Source of the DNA: Wyeomyia smithii
Taxonomy: Eukaryota; Arthropoda; Insecta; Diptera; Culicidae
DNA: 64,000 bases
Reading direction: 5' to 3'
Assembly (NCBI RefSeq): GCF_029784165.1
Contig: NC_073695.1
Span: 157,429,367 to 157,493,366 of the forward strand
The notes below the pieces were generated by a model. The model had not been told where the DNA came from and searched no databases. It worked only from the letters and a program-made list of their open reading frames with translations. Within the stretch, counting starts at the first letter, position 1. Every line of letters starts with the position of its first letter. Shown here one piece after another: positions 32,066-44,251 of the stretch. The position numbers and the translations under genes were made by a program.

Positions 32066-32725
32066 TTACAGCATCAATTTTTTAGAACCTTAAGAGTGAA
32101 TATACATTTATTGGATTGGAGCGTTCTTGTAAATCTATTTTCATAAATAATATGTTTGAATGAGAAAGGCTGGGTCTGACCGCTAGGTGGATTAATGTAG
32201 GTTTTTAGATTTAACATAAGAAAAACAGATTTTTTTTCAGTTGTAAACATCTTTTTCTAGAGCTGCCGCCAAACAAAAGTTTGTTCGTAACATCATTTCC
32301 TATCATCTGGGGGGTGAACCCCCGGGATTTCAGACTTGATGCAATTTTGGGACACCCTATTGAGCATCCCAAGTAACAATTTCGCAGCCTTTTGGCTGCA
32401 TTTGATTTAATTATAAGGGTTATAGAATGACAAGTTTCATGCTATTTTGCCTACAGATTGATTTTGACGAAGCAAAGCATTAATGCCTTATAATTTTGCT
32501 CGAGAATGTTTTAAAGTCCTTTTATAGTTCTGTGATAAATGCGAAAACGTTCTGGGTTTTAAAAATATTATCATTGCGGCAAGTTTTGCCTTTATAAAAC
32601 CACGCGGTAAGGCGGAAAAAATCAACACATTGGCAATTTATCGTAGTTGTGACATAGCATGCCCCAAGTTCTTTTTGTTATTACAAATGCCATTCGAAAA
32701 CCATTTGGTGTTGGACTAGAGAAAA
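32066..32725. other. Unassigned sequence upstream of transposase-like gene
   Basis: It includes an inverted copy (32160-32193) of the short repeat at 20512. The remainder may be 5' flank of the transposase-like element, but no terminal repeat was recognised. Confidence 0.35.
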
Positions 32726-33645
32726 ATGCTTTTACTGACACGTTTTGAGCCCTCGGAAGCTTTTTTGAATGCTTCTCATTTATTTCAAAGGAAGCGGGAT
32801 TCAGAAAGAAACAGGCTGAGAAAAATTAAAACAAGTGGCGCATTTAAGCGAAAACTTAGACAAAATTTTTTGAAAATTCGTAACAGTGATACAATTACCC
32901 ATCAATTGGAGCCATTCAAAAGCCTTTGCCATCAACCACAAAAAACCACTAGCACCATTTCACTTCCAGCTTTGTCGGTTGAGGCTGATAGATCGTGTGA
33001 TTTAAAGGATACCGAAGAAGCTGCTGGATTCAATAATCCGGTTACTGATCAGAAACAATTTCCTGAAAGTTCATGTAACCAACACTTTGAAATTCACGCT
33101 TCTCAAAGGGACGAACACGAAGAATATGCCAACAACGATGCAACAGAATTTGAATAAGAAAATGACATGATAGCTAACTTCCGCTCACTAAATGCTCTGC
33201 GATTATGGGCTGTTTCTTTCAACATTGAACAAAATGCACTTAAAGAACTATTGAGCATCCCTTACATTCGCCTTTCCAATGCGTTACCAAGCGATTCCCG
33301 TACTGTTGTCAAAACTCCACAAAGTTTACAAGTCCTAGATATCGCAGGTGGACAATACTGGCATTATGGTCTAGGCTCCAATCTAAAGAATGTGTATTCA
33401 AATGCTATAGAGTCAGTAAGTATAACACTAAAAGTTAATATCGATGGGTTACCAATTTATAGGAGCTCGAAAGATGATTTTTGGCCTACTTTGTTCAGTA
33501 TTCACGAAGAACCTCAAATCGAACCAATGATAATTGGCATTTACTCAGGAAAACATAAGCCAGCCGATATTGTCCAGTTTTTATTACATTTCGTGGATGA
33601 AATGAAAGATGTGTACATGGCCATGACCAATATTAGAAACCAGCT
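32726..33645 (+). pseudogene. Transposase-like gene, N-terminal part, one in-frame stop
   Basis: The frame is open from ATG 32726 (an arbitrary first Met) through a TAA at 33155-33157 and on to the insertion at about 33646. A basic N-terminal region (ERNRLRKIKTSGAFKRKL) is followed by a conserved-looking core: LNALRLWAV, GGQYWHYGL, LKVNIDGLPIYRSSKDDFWP and IIGIYSGKHKPADIVQFL. From memory, these blocks match the large insect 'transposase domain-containing protein' group; the WP-x-GKxKP layout recalls the tnp2 domain of CACTA/EnSpm elements. The assignment is by pattern only. The gene continues at 34536 and 36670. Confidence 0.6.
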
Positions 33646-33649
33646 GTGT

Positions 33650-34028
33650 TGTTTGGGATCCACACTTCGAATTTTGGTCCAATCGCATTGAGTACATTCA
33701 AAAACACTTCGTTCGTCGTATTTGTCGTTCGTTACCGTGGAGGAATCCAGTTAACTTGCCACCGTATGAGGAACTCTGTTCATTGGTTGGTCTTACACCG
33801 CTCTTTCAACGACGGCAGGATCTCATCGCTAATATGGCCCACATAATCCTGCTGGGTGTTTATGACTGCCCTGATATACTTTCGTCGCTTAGCTTGCACT
33901 GTCCAGCCCGACCTCAACGACATCAAGAGCTGCTGCGTTTTGGGACTCACCGTACTAACTACGACTCGCATGAACCAGTACGACACATGGCCAGAGTTTA
34001 TAACCATCGTAAGGATTTGAACTTTTAA
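33650..34028 (+). pseudogene. C-terminal fragment of a non-LTR ORF2
   Basis: It reads VWDPHFEFWSNRIEYIQKHF, RRICRSLPWRNP and LPPYEELCSLVGL, ending HRTNYDSHEPVRHMARVYNH and LNF then stop (34026-34028). The 'RIExIQxxFVR...LPW' and 'HRTxYxxHEPxxHM' blocks match the C-terminus of the RT at 6401-8536. It lacks all catalytic motifs. Confidence 0.75.
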
Positions 34029-34071
34029 ATGTGAATAGTGTATTTTGTGTTTGTATTTTATTTTTATTATG

Positions 34072-34535
<464 letters not shown>

Positions 34536-34994
34536 ATGATGCTGGGTTTTTATGCCACTTTGAGGATGAATCAATTTCTACTCAAGGTGGCTTTTTCCAG
34601 CCACATAGCTTTAATATTTCATTTAGACCTTGAGTTGGTTGAAATTAATTCAATAAATATGAAAAATTTACAAACCGATAGAGGATTCCGCGATAAATTG
34701 TATGGGTTCCATCATAAAATCGATTCCCCGTTGCTGAAACTGCCTATAAACATGATTGATGATTTTCCAGTGGGAGATTCTCTTCATCTCATTGACTTAG
34801 GTATTATGAAAAGACACCTGATAGGATGGCGAGATGGTAATATGGGTAATTACTGAGTAAAATGGTCTGCCAAAACTACGACTGAGGTTTCCAACAGATT
34901 AAAAAGTATGAAAATACCTAGAGAAATACATCGTTCGGTTCGAGGGCTTGATTGCTTTGCACATTGGAAAGGTACAGAATTCAGGACTTTCTTT
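34536..34994 (+). pseudogene. Transposase-like gene, middle part
   Basis: The readable frame is open from about 34650 to the copia insertion, with one TGA at 34854-34856. Blocks are SPLLKLPINMIDDFPVGDSL, HLIDLGIMKRHLIGWRDGN, then IHRSVRGLDCFAHWKGTEFR. From memory the last block is the most conserved part of this protein group. The piece before 34650 is decayed. Copia cuts the frame four codons after GTEFR. Confidence 0.6.
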
Positions 34995-35237
34995 TGTTGG
35001 AAGGAGCAACGATTCGGGTCTTAATTATTTGTTTCAGTGTAGTGTAGTCAGCAAATAAAATAAGTATTAATACTGGCGACACTGTTATTTTTCGGTGACA
35101 TGTCTCACTTTCATTACCGGTTTTATTCTTAATACAATCATTCTAATGTATAGACACCATTAATAAAGTACTTGTTAAGTTGTTTCAAGAAATACTCTCG
35201 CGAATACTTATTCCACTTGAAAGAACGTTAACCAAGA
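34995..35237 (+). repeat. Copia 5' LTR
   Basis: 243 bp. It holds about 22 bp after TGTTGGAAGGAG (caacgattcgggtcttaatt) that the 3' LTR lacks. Ends just before the primer-binding site. Confidence 0.9.
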
Positions 35238-35308
35238 GGTTATGTGCCCAGCAGTATCGGGGGTGTTATAAAAATAGTGCAGTTATTCGGTTCAAAACAG
35301 TGTGAAGT

Positions 35309-35398
35309 GCAGAAATTCGATTTTTTTTTCGACTGCGTCGCGAAATTGAAGTACATGCGCTTTTCGCGACGCAGTCGAAAAAAAAATCGAATTTCTGC
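35309..35398. repeat. Perfect 37-bp inverted repeat inside copia
   Basis: The arm 35309-35345 is the exact complement of 35362-35398, with a 16-nt loop. It contains a T9/A9 run and CGACTGCGTCGCGAAA. It lies between the primer site and the remaining pol, where gag should be, so it may be the scar of the internal deletion. Confidence 0.95.
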
Positions 35399-35419
35399 AT
35401 GGCGGATGTGAAAGTATCA

Positions 35420-36225
35420 TTGGAATTTCACTTCAAAACTACATTCGAAAAATGATTGAAAAGTTTGGTTTTAGTGATACTAAGTGTGCAAAAAGCCCGA
35501 TGGTAGAAGGATACACTAAAACCAGAGAGAATAGTCCTTTACTCGCAACAAACACGCAATATCGTAGTCTCGTAGGAACATTGCTATACGTCGCCGTATG
35601 TGCTAGACCAGACATAGCTTCTAGCGTATCGATTTTGGGAAGATGCGCGTGCGATCCGACAGAGGCTGATTGGATTGCTGCAAAACGTATAGTACGCTAT
35701 CTAAAAGGAACGCAAGAGCATCAGCTAGTGTATGGTGATAGCGAAGGCAAGTTAGTTGGGTATTCAGATGCTGATTGGGCGGGAGATTTAAAGACTCGTA
35801 GATCAACAACCGGTATCGTTTTTAAATATGGAGGAGGAGCGATTTCCTGGACAAGTCGATTGCAAGATTTCGTGACATTATCGTCAATGGAGTCGGAGTA
35901 CGTGGCATTAAGTGAGGCAAGCCAAGAAGCAGTGTGGTTGCTGAACTTGTTCGAAGATCTCTGTGAGCCATCGTTTAAACCAGTAACGTTATGGGAAGAC
36001 AACCAAAGTTGTTCAAAGTTCGTAAAATCTGAACGGTTAACCAAGCGTTCAAGACACCTAGAAACTCGACAATGCTACGTAAAGGAGTTATGTGATGCTG
36101 GAATTATCACTTTGCAATACTGTCCAACCGATGAAATGGCAGCAGATATACTTACGAAGACTTTGGGTCAGATCAAACTTCGCAAGTTCACTACTATGTT
36201 GGGATTATTCGGTCGAGATCGTTGA
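35420..36225 (+). pseudogene. Copia pol C-terminus: end of RT plus RNase H
   Basis: The frame before the first ATG (35452) already encodes RT-like GISLQNYIRKM, so the ORF is a remnant, not a short gene. Blocks are SLVGTLLYVAVCARPDI, YSDADWAGD (first RNase H Asp), RRSTTGIVF, LSSMESEYVALSEASQEAVW, WEDNQSC and the end DILTKTL. It ends at TGA 36223-36225 beside the polypurine tract. The usual KHID block is replaced by SRHLETR. It cannot act alone, because integrase and protease are gone. Confidence 0.9.
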
Positions 36226-36232
36226 GGAGGAG

Positions 36233-36456
36233 TGTTGGAAGGAGTTGTTTCAGTGTAGTGTAGTCAGCAAATAAAATAAATATTAATACTGGCGACACTG
36301 TTATTTTTCGGTGACATGTTGTCTCACTTTCATTTCCGGTTTTATTCTTAATACAATCATTCTAATGTATAGACACAATTAATAAAGTACTTGTTAAGTT
36401 GTTTCAAGAAATACTCTCGCGAATACTTATTCCACTTGAAAGAACGTTAACTAAGA
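36233..36456 (+). repeat. Copia 3' LTR
   Basis: 224 bp. It matches the 5' LTR apart from the ~22-bp indel, a 3-bp TTG insertion in gacatgttgtctcac and scattered substitutions. Confidence 0.9.
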
Positions 36457-36476
36457 TCTTTTACTATTTATTTATA

Positions 36477-36667
36477 CACTGGTGTCGCTTTTTACGCGGG
36501 TTGTTTTTATGCGTTTTTTTAAACGGGATATTTTTACAATAACGCGGGTTATTTCTACTCGATTTGGAAGATTGCTTGTACACGGTATCAAATAAGTTTT
36601 GTATAAGTATTTCTAACCTAATCTTTTAAATGCGGTACAACCAACCGCGTAAAAAGCGACCCCAGTG
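36477..36667. mobile_element. 191-bp mariner-type MITE (TA target)
   Basis: TIRs of about 26 bp start CACTGGTGTCGCTTTTTACG (left) and, reversed, CACTGGGGTCGCTTTTTACG (right). TA flanks both sides (36475-36476, 36668-36669). Removing it with one TA rejoins the transposase frame through the 36462-36474 codons. Confidence 0.85.
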
Positions 36668-36669
36668 TA

Positions 36670-37439
36670 GTTGTTTTGAAACCTGTTCTTCCGTCTGATG
36701 TTTATGAGCATTTTTCAGTGCTGTACTGTGCTGTAACAATTTGTTCACCAAACATATATAAAGATTTACTCGATTTGGCTAACAATTTATTGACACATTA
36801 TATAGAACTGTTTAAAAAAATTTACGGCGAAGACTACATCACAAGCAACGTGCATAATTTGAACCACTTATGTACACACGATGTAAAAAAGTTTGGAATT
36901 TTAACTGAATTTAGTGCATATGAATTCGAAAGCAAACTATGTCGAATCAAAATGTTTTTGAGAACCGGAAGCAAGCTATTATCACAAGTTGGAAAACGAC
37001 TAAAGGAAATAGATGAACTAATGCTAAGTGCAGGTCTCAATACAAGAACGAAGTGCACGGCCCCAAAATTAATGAGAGAAATATATCGAGAAAATTCAGC
37101 TTCAAATACTAATCCTCCCGAATACTCTGCGGTTGAGTTGGACAAATACTCATTGAGAAACGATGAGGTCAACAAATGGTTTTTAACCAATTCTGGGAAA
37201 ATTTTTGCTAGAAGTACGCGCAAAAAAAGAACGATTCTATTGGTATTTATGGTGCCAGTTTACAACAGATTGATTGTTTTTTCAAAAAGCCCGTTTTATC
37301 AACTCGTCTTAACATCTACATGTCGGATTGCAATGAAAATTTACCGCAATTCGGCAAAATTGATGATATCAAATGTAAAATGGTGAATGGCCATCAATCC
37401 AAAGAAACCGTTTTCATACCACTAATCCATACTCTCTAG
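36670..37439 (+). pseudogene. Transposase-like gene, C-terminal part, one frameshift
   Basis: The frame is open from the MITE scar: LPSDVYEHFSVLYCAVTICS, YIELFKKIYGEDYITSNVHN (a conserved HN..H motif), then FGILTEFSAYEFESKL and the QVGKRLKEI helix. An indel near 37200-37215 shifts the frame. In the shifted frame the end reads YAQKKNDSIGIYGASLQQID and KMVNGHQSKETVFIPLIHTL, then stop (37437-37439). This ending matches the normal end of the insect protein group as I remember it. A partial second copy lies at 46466-46800. Confidence 0.65.
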
Positions 37440-37969
37440 AAGAGAACTACAAGGGTTAAATTAGCAACCATTATAAATTTTATACCACACACAGTGCAAG
37501 AGATGTTGCAAAATGAAGTGTTTTTCGAATACGAAAGTCCGAAAAAGACCAACTCCAATAACATTTCAAACGAACGAACATGCTCCTGCGAACATGCATT
37601 CACGCAAACAAATATACGTACACACGCCTCCCTTACTAGTTGATCTGGGCCCATGCCCAAGTCTTGTGACACTGCCGTGTAATTTTACCATTTGAAACAA
37701 TAGCCCGGACTACAATTAATTCTTCGATTATCTGAGTTAAAATAATGTTTAGTATGGCTCTATTTTATTTTTTGGTTTGTATTTGTTGAATTATTCCTTT
37801 GTAATAAATATGGTCAGTAATGAACTAGAAAAAAGAAAAACAAATAAAATAGACTAACGCTTCATCCGTCTCATCGCGGTATTTTTGGTCACCATGTACA
37901 TCATTGCGTTTCCAAATCACGATTTATTAACCGTTCGTCGAAATTAGACACACAAATCAATGTTAGAAC
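37440..37969. other. Flank between transposase-like gene and P-like element
   Basis: It was copied in all four duplicated blocks (46801, 49463 and 63340 onward). Short frames on both strands (e.g. 37436-37672 minus, 37513-37695 plus) recur only because the DNA is duplicated. It ends in GTTAGAAC (37962-37969), the left target copy of the P-like element. Confidence 0.6.
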
Positions 37970-38197
37970 CATGATGTATAGATACATGGTGCAACGGTTT
38001 GATCAAAAAGTAGGCGCGCGGTGAGGTAGCTTTTTTTGCAGTGGAGGGATGGAGACGAGACTTCGCTAAGTGACAGCTAGCACCTAAGGAAGTATTCCGC
38101 TATGATCGTCCTGCTCTGAATATGACGCTAAGGATAAAATACATCCGTAATTAGATGAGTACTAATCTGATAACAGTAACTTAAACTGAAATTTCAG

Positions 38198-38405
38198 AGA
38201 ATTTATCACCAGAAGAGCCGTCTACAGCATTATGTCAATATGGCTGATCAGCACAGCAAAATAGCCGCACGACTTTTTGTTAACATTACTCAGGAACCAG
38301 ATACATAAGGAGCTCTGGATCAAAGTGAAGTGTTTGAAACAGCACTGAAGATGTTGATGGAAAAAATGAGGCTCCAAAAATCTGTATTGAATGCTGCAAG
38401 TTCAT
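38198..38405 (+). pseudogene. Coding remnant in P-like element (left of foldback)
   Basis: A frame with one TAA (38306-38308) reads HYVNMADQHSKIAARLFVNI and, after the stop, DQSEVFETALKMLMEKMRLQ. The second part is amphipathic, perhaps coiled coil. Block A lacks 9 bp (ccttaaaag) present in blocks B and C just before the foldback. I could not match it to a P transposase domain, so identity is unproven. Confidence 0.35.
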
Positions 38406-40073
38406 ATAGGAGCAATTCTCGCTGAAACTATGCCACTAGGTGCACAAGGTCTTTCAATTTTGATATAAATGCACATAGTTATTAAAAATAGAGAGAAAAT
38501 GATAATGCCATTTTTGTTTGATCGAATTTGTTGACCCCTTGGTCACCAAGGGGCGGAACAGTTTTCAGAAAAGTTGAAATTTTAGCAATTATTGAAGTAT
38601 TATTTGAGCTATATCTCTGACATTCGTTATGTAATGTACTATAAGTAGCACTTTTCTGTAAAAAGGAATGATAGGGCTTTCATTTGAAGTGATCAGAATT
38701 CAGGCCGCCATCTTGAATTTGGCCGTCATCTTGGATTATATCAGAAAATTGCAACTTTGATAATGTTCGCAACTACCGATTTTCGATCTGAGACCAGCAT
38801 TGGAAAGCTGAGAAAAAATGCTATAAGATGCAAGAAAAAAATTAGGTGAGCATCACTGTTAACCAACCAATTGAACCTATTTTCCAAGCTGAGTTTCAAA
38901 ATATTCAACGTACACCGCGCGATCAACGTAGTAACCTGTCTACTGAGACCAAGTGGATGCACATGTTATACCCTACTAGCTCCATAAATCATAATCGATT
39001 GATGCTACAACTAGTACGTCACAATACTAGCATGTTTGATACTAACAAAGCGATAGGTTTTTTATTACTGAGCAGTATCACAAAAAATGTACCAGTTTTA
39101 ATATTTTATTTATATTGTCATTTTTAATTTGGCTGAAACTTTGCATAGACGTTTTTTTAGGCAAAAGATGTCATTTTATGCTATTGGTTTAATTATTTGG
39201 AGCAAGACTCGTTTTTAAGAAGCTATTGAAAATTCTACTTAGGGAAGGTATTTATGATTACAAATATTTTTTGGGCCAGAACGGTTTGTTTGATTGGTAA
39301 GACGTTTTCGATAAAGTTGTAGGTAATAATTTTGTCTTTCCGAAAAAATATACACTCTATAACATTTTCTTTGGTTGCATTTTTAGGTAATCTTTTGTAG
39401 TTTTTATTAAAAAATAAATTTAAAAAAAAATGAGCTTTTTCAGATAGGTGTCGGCTCTATTATCGTCAGGTTTAACCTATTATCGTCTGGGGGGTAAATG
39501 ATGTCCTAGAGCGCTACATAATACAGAGCATCTTCCTGCAAAAGATTAGTTCTCTATGTCTTCATTAGCCCCCCGGGAGATAATAGGTAAAACTTGACGA
39601 TAATTTTACATTTTTCTTTTATCTTTTTTTCAAAATAATTATTTCAAAGTGTATATGTTTTCGAAGAGACAAAAATATTAACTACAACTTTATAGAAGAC
39701 GTCATGTATTTGTAATCATAAATACCTTCCCAAAATAGCATTTTCAATTGCTTCTCAATAATGAGTCTTGCTCCAAAATATTAAACCAATAGCATAAAAT
39801 GACATCTTTTGCCTATAGAAACATCTTCAGTCAATCTGAAAACGACAATATAAATAAAATATTAAAACTGGGAGACTTTTTTGTGGAACTGCTCAGTAAT
39901 AAAAAACTTATCGCTTTGTTATTATCAAATATGCTACTGTTGTATTCATCATTGTCACTAAACTAAAAAAAAAAACAATAGTGGCGTACGAGTTGTAGCA
40001 TCAATCGATTATGATTTATGGAGCTAGTAGGGTATAACATGTACATCCACTTGGTCTCAGCAGACAGGTTACT

Positions 40074-40087
40074 ACGTTGATCGCGCG
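40074..40087 (+). repeat. Jockey copy 1 left target duplication
   Basis: ACGTTGATCGCGCG, repeated after the poly(A) at 44499-44512 (first A shared with the tail). Confidence 0.9.
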
Positions 40088-40122
40088 CCAGTGCGTCTTG
40101 AACTGTCCTACAGATCAGACGT
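40088..40122 (+). promoter_or_regulatory. Internal promoter: initiator plus DPE
   Basis: The element begins CCAGTG, close to the initiator TCAKTY. Taking A at 40090 as +1, AGACGT falls exactly at +28 to +33 and fits the downstream promoter element RGWYVT. Drosophila jockey-type elements use such internal DPE promoters. The same arrangement is at 53695-53729. Confidence 0.65.
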
Positions 40123-40289
40123 TTTTTCGGTTGCTTGTGGACTGGTCTTTGACTGCCTATAGCTTCAAAGTTTGTGTTTTGTCAGTGTGTCTTTTAAAGA
40201 CTACCTGAAAGTTAATTCCCATCAGTCTTTCTCAAGACTACCTACTTTTGAATTTAACATTTGTTTTAACTTTTTTCGTATCACCTGAA

Positions 40290-41604
40290 ATGGCTGGACG
40301 GAAAAAGAAACCTCGCATCGCTGCGGGGAGGAAAAGAGAGGCATCTCTTTCTGACACTTCGAGTGTCTGTAGTGACAATCCTTTTGATATTTTGCTTGAG
40401 CATGAAGCTGGTGAAATGGAAGTTACCAATAATAAAACTATACAAAATATAAAATCTTTAAAAAAGGAGAAAGTTCCACCTATTGTGGTAACTATTTCTT
40501 CTGAATTTAATATATTCAAAAAGGAACTTTCAACGTTTGTTTCTGACGTTAAAGTTACCTATCAAATTGGCCGTAGAGGAGAATGTCGCTTATTAGCCGA
40601 CTCAGTAAAGGGTCGTGATCGTCTTGTTCAGTATTTAAGTGACAAGATGTACAAATTTTGTACATATGACACCAAGAACGCCAAGCCGTTCAAGGTTGTC
40701 TTGGAAGGTCTCACCAACGATCAAACCGTTGATGAGATCGAACTTACTTTAACAGAATTACTTGGCATAGCCCCTACCCAAGTAATTCTAATGAAACAAA
40801 AATCACGAGGCGAAAACAGTCAGAGAACTGGAATTTCCCTTGTTAATTATTTAATTCATTTTAACCGCAATGAGGTTAACAACTTAAATTTTTTCGAAAA
40901 AGCACATGCTTTGTATAATGTGCGTGTAAAGTGGGAAATTTATAGGAAGTATGGCGGAGGTGAAAAGCATATCACCCAATGCCGTACTTGCCAACGTTAT
41001 GGCCATGGTTCCAAATTCTGTAACATGGACCAAAAATGTCTTAATTGTGGAGACTCTTCTCACAAAAAGGACACATGTCCTGTGAAAGAGAGTAAAAATT
41101 TTCGCTGTGCGAATTGTAACGGCAACCAATTTTTATCAATGCCCAGTCCGTTTAGCAATTGTTAAGGCAAGGCAAGGTAAACAAAATTCAATTTCTCAAT
41201 TAAAACCAACTTCAAAACAAAATTCTCCAAGCGTACCAGTGACGCATAGTTTACCTACTCCTTTGCATACCCGTTTAACTTATGCACAGGTTACAGGTAG
41301 TTCGAACATTATACCGCCTAGTGCTGGTAGTTCGAAAATGACCGTTAATATGGGTAAGCAAAACACGCTAGAAAATAATTGTACACCTATTACTCCAGCT
41401 AATATTGATGCCGAAAATATTTTTTCTAATGTCAACTGCCTGGGGCCTATTACGGCAGGTAAACTTTCTTTTTTGCAACAGGCAATGTTCGATCTTATGA
41501 ACGCCATGTTGCAGACAAAATCAATGTTTGAAGCCATTCAAATAGGCACAAATTTTACTATTAAAATTGTTTCTAATTTAAAATTTAGCAATGATTTTAA
41601 ATAA
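40290..41604 (+). pseudogene. Jockey ORF1 (gag-like), +1 frameshift
   Basis: ORF1 binds element RNA. Start chosen at ATG 40290 (MAGRKKKPRIAAGRKRE), because the upstream in-frame ATG 40248 adds 14 residues unlike a start region. It has a basic N-terminus, a middle domain with VVLEGLTNDQTVDEIELTL, then CRTCQRYGHGSKFC and CLNCGDSSHKKDTC knuckles. The third knuckle (CANCNGN...) breaks: the frame moves near 41130 and continues as FYQCPVRLAIVKARQGKQ to a stop at 41604. The same break is in copy 2, so it predates the duplication. Confidence 0.85.
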
Positions 41605-44251
41605 AACAATTAAAATATTAAATTGGAATGCTCGTTCATTGAAGGCCAATGAGAATGAGCTTTTTAATTTTTTAACAGTAAATAATGTGCATATTGCAAT
41701 TATTACTGAAACATTTTTGAAACCTAACATAAAATTAAAATATGATCCCAATTACGTGGTTCATAGATATGATAGGATTCAGGGTTCCGGCGGTGGAGTT
41801 GCAATTGTTATTCATCGCCGAATCTAACATCGTGCTCTTCCCCATCTTGAGACGAAAGTTATTGAAACTTTGGGAATTGAAGTTTAAACTGAACTTGGGA
41901 TTTTATTTATTGCCGCAGCATATTTACCATTTCAATGCACACGCGAGCTCAAAAATTATTTTAAAGGTGATTTACAAAAACTCACCAGAAATCGTTCGAA
42001 ATTTTTCATAATCGGCGACTTTAACGCTAAACATCGTTCATGGAATAATTCTCAAAGTAATTCCAATGGCAAAATTTTATTCAATGATTGTTCTTCAGGA
42101 TACTATTCTATTTTGTCTCCGAATAGTCCTACATGCTTTTCTTCTGTAAGAAACCCTTCAACAATTGATTTGGTGCTAACAGATCAAAGTCATGTATGTA
42201 GTGATTTGATCACACATGCTGACTTTGATTCTGACCATCTTCCAATAACTTTTTCTTTATCACATGAATCAGTTTTAAACCCTATGAGCTCTGTTTTTAA
42301 TTATAACAAGGCTAATTGGGAAAAATACAAAACTCATATTGAGAGAAATTTCAATAATGAGCTTGATTTGCAAAACGAAGTGAATATTGATTCCGCTTTG
42401 GAAGCATTAAAATGTGCAATTGTTGATGCCAGGAATTATTCTGTTCCAAAGGCTCAAGTGAAATTTGATTCATCAATAATTGACGAAAATCTTCAACTTC
42501 TAATTCGTTTGAAAGATGTCCGCAGACGTCAATATCAACGTTCTCGTGACCCTGTTTTTAAAACTATTTATAAAGATTTACAGAAAGAGATCAAACATAG
42601 ATTTACTCTTCTGAGAAATCAAAATTTTGAGACTAAAGTTGAAAAATTGAAACCATATTCAAAACTATTTTGGAAGCTGTCGAAGATTCTTAAGAAACCT
42701 TCAAAGCCTATTCCAGTTTTAAAAGATGGTGAACGTTTTCTTGTATCCAATGAACAAAAGGCTCAAAGACTTGCTCAGCAGTTTGAGAGTGTTCATAACT
42801 CGAATTTGAATTTTGTGAGTCCAATTGAAAATGAAGTCACACGTCAATTTGATTTAATTTCTTCCCAGAATTTTTTACCTGCAGAAATAATTGAAACTAA
42901 CTTGAATGAGATTAAATCAATTATTAAAAATTTCAAAAATATGAAAGCACCTGGTGACGATGGAATCTTTAATATACTAATCAAACATCTCCCTGAGAGC
43001 ACAATGGAATTTTTAGTGAAAATTTTCAATTGCTGCTTCAAAATTGCATATTTTCCCAAATTATGGAAAAATGCAAAAATTACTCCCATTTTAAAACCGG
43101 ATAAGAGCCCAGCTGAAGTTTCAAGTTATCGACCAATCAGTTTGCTTTCTTCAATAAGTAAACTGTTTAAGAGAATTATTCTTAACAGAATGATGTCACA
43201 CATCAACGAAAATTCAATTTTTGCAAATGAACAGTTTGGATTTCGCCATGGGCATTCCACAACTCATCAATTGCTCAGAGTTACTAATATGATACGAGCT
43301 AACAAATCTGAAGGTTATTCCACTGGAGCTGCTCTTTTAGACATAGAAAAAGCATTCGACAGTGTTTGGCATAAAGGTTTGATTGCGAAATTGCAAACTT
43401 TTAATTTTCCAATTTTCCTAATCAAAATTTTAAAAAATTATCTTACTGATCGAGCTCTGCAGGTTGTCTATCAGAATTCAAAATCTGATAGATTTCCTGT
43501 CAGAGCAGGTGTACCTCAAGGTTCAGTCTTGGGTCCAGTCCTGTACAACATATTCACTTCAGATCTTCCTGATTTGCCTCCAGGATGCACAAAGTCATTG
43601 TTCTGCGATGACACAAGCATTTCCGTAAAAGGAAAAAGTCTTCGTGTCATATGCAGTCGATTGCAGAAAAGTTTAGATATTTTTTCTTCCTACTTGCAAA
43701 AGTGGAAAATCTCTCCCAATGCTTCTAAAACTCAAATGATAATTTTTCCGCATAAGCCTAGGGCTTCTTTCCTCAAGCCAAACAATAATCACGTTGTCAA
43801 GAGTAATGGGGTTATTTTAAGTTGGTCCGACAAGGTTAAGTACTTGGGACTAATTTATGATAAAAAACTTATTTTCAAAGAGCACATTGAGAGTATACAA
43901 GCCAAGTGCATCAAATATACGAAATGTTTATATCCTCTCATTAACAGGAATTCTAAACTTTGTTTAAAGAACAAACTTTTGATTTACAAACAAATTTTTA
44001 GACCAGCAATGCTTTATGCTGTACCGATCTGGTCAAGTTGCTGTTCAACAAGGAAGAAAACGCTCCAAAGGATTCAGAATAAAATTCTGAAAATGATTTT
44101 GAAGCGTCCTCCTTGGTTTGGTACACTCGAATTACATAGACTTACTGGTGTTGAACCATTAGAAGCTATGTCAAATAAAATTATTAACAATTTTCGACAA
44201 AAATCGTTTCAATCCTCAATTGCTACGATAAGCTCTCTTTATAGCCAATAA
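41591..44251 (+). pseudogene. Jockey ORF2 (endonuclease-RT), two stop codons
   Basis: Same protein as 55198-57858 but with TAA at 41825-41827 (Lys in the other copy) and TAA at 41885-41887 (Gln in the other copy), both in the endonuclease. The remainder from 42113 is open and carries the RT with GVPQGSVLGPVLYNIF and the FCDD catalytic box (43601-43612). It overlaps the end of ORF1. One or two point changes separate most 100-bp stretches of the copies, so the stops look recent. Confidence 0.92.

Larger units (their letters stand above)
34995..36456 (+). mobile_element. Internally deleted Ty1/copia LTR retrotransposon
   Basis: Two LTRs (34995-35237 and 36233-36456) start TGTTGGAAGGAG and are flanked by a perfect 5-bp duplication TCTTT (34990-34994 and 36457-36461). 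The tRNA primer site follows the left LTR (ggttatgtgcccag at 35238, near the initiator-Met pattern of copia), and a purine tract precedes the right LTR (gaggaggag). Only the pol end remains; gag, protease, integrase and most RT are missing. The LTRs differ by a ~22-bp indel near their start and a few substitutions. Confidence 0.95.

Noticed and set aside
37436..37695. Recurring 60- and 78-codon frames (also at 46797, 49459, 63336)
   Set aside because: Their identity comes from DNA duplication. The frames overlap on opposite strands, have no homology I recognise and show no coding pattern.
38846..39127. Recurring 93-codon frame in the foldback arm (also 48216, 50877, 62138)
   Set aside because: Lies in a hairpin arm; the other arm has matching antisense frames. 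Better explained by the repeat.
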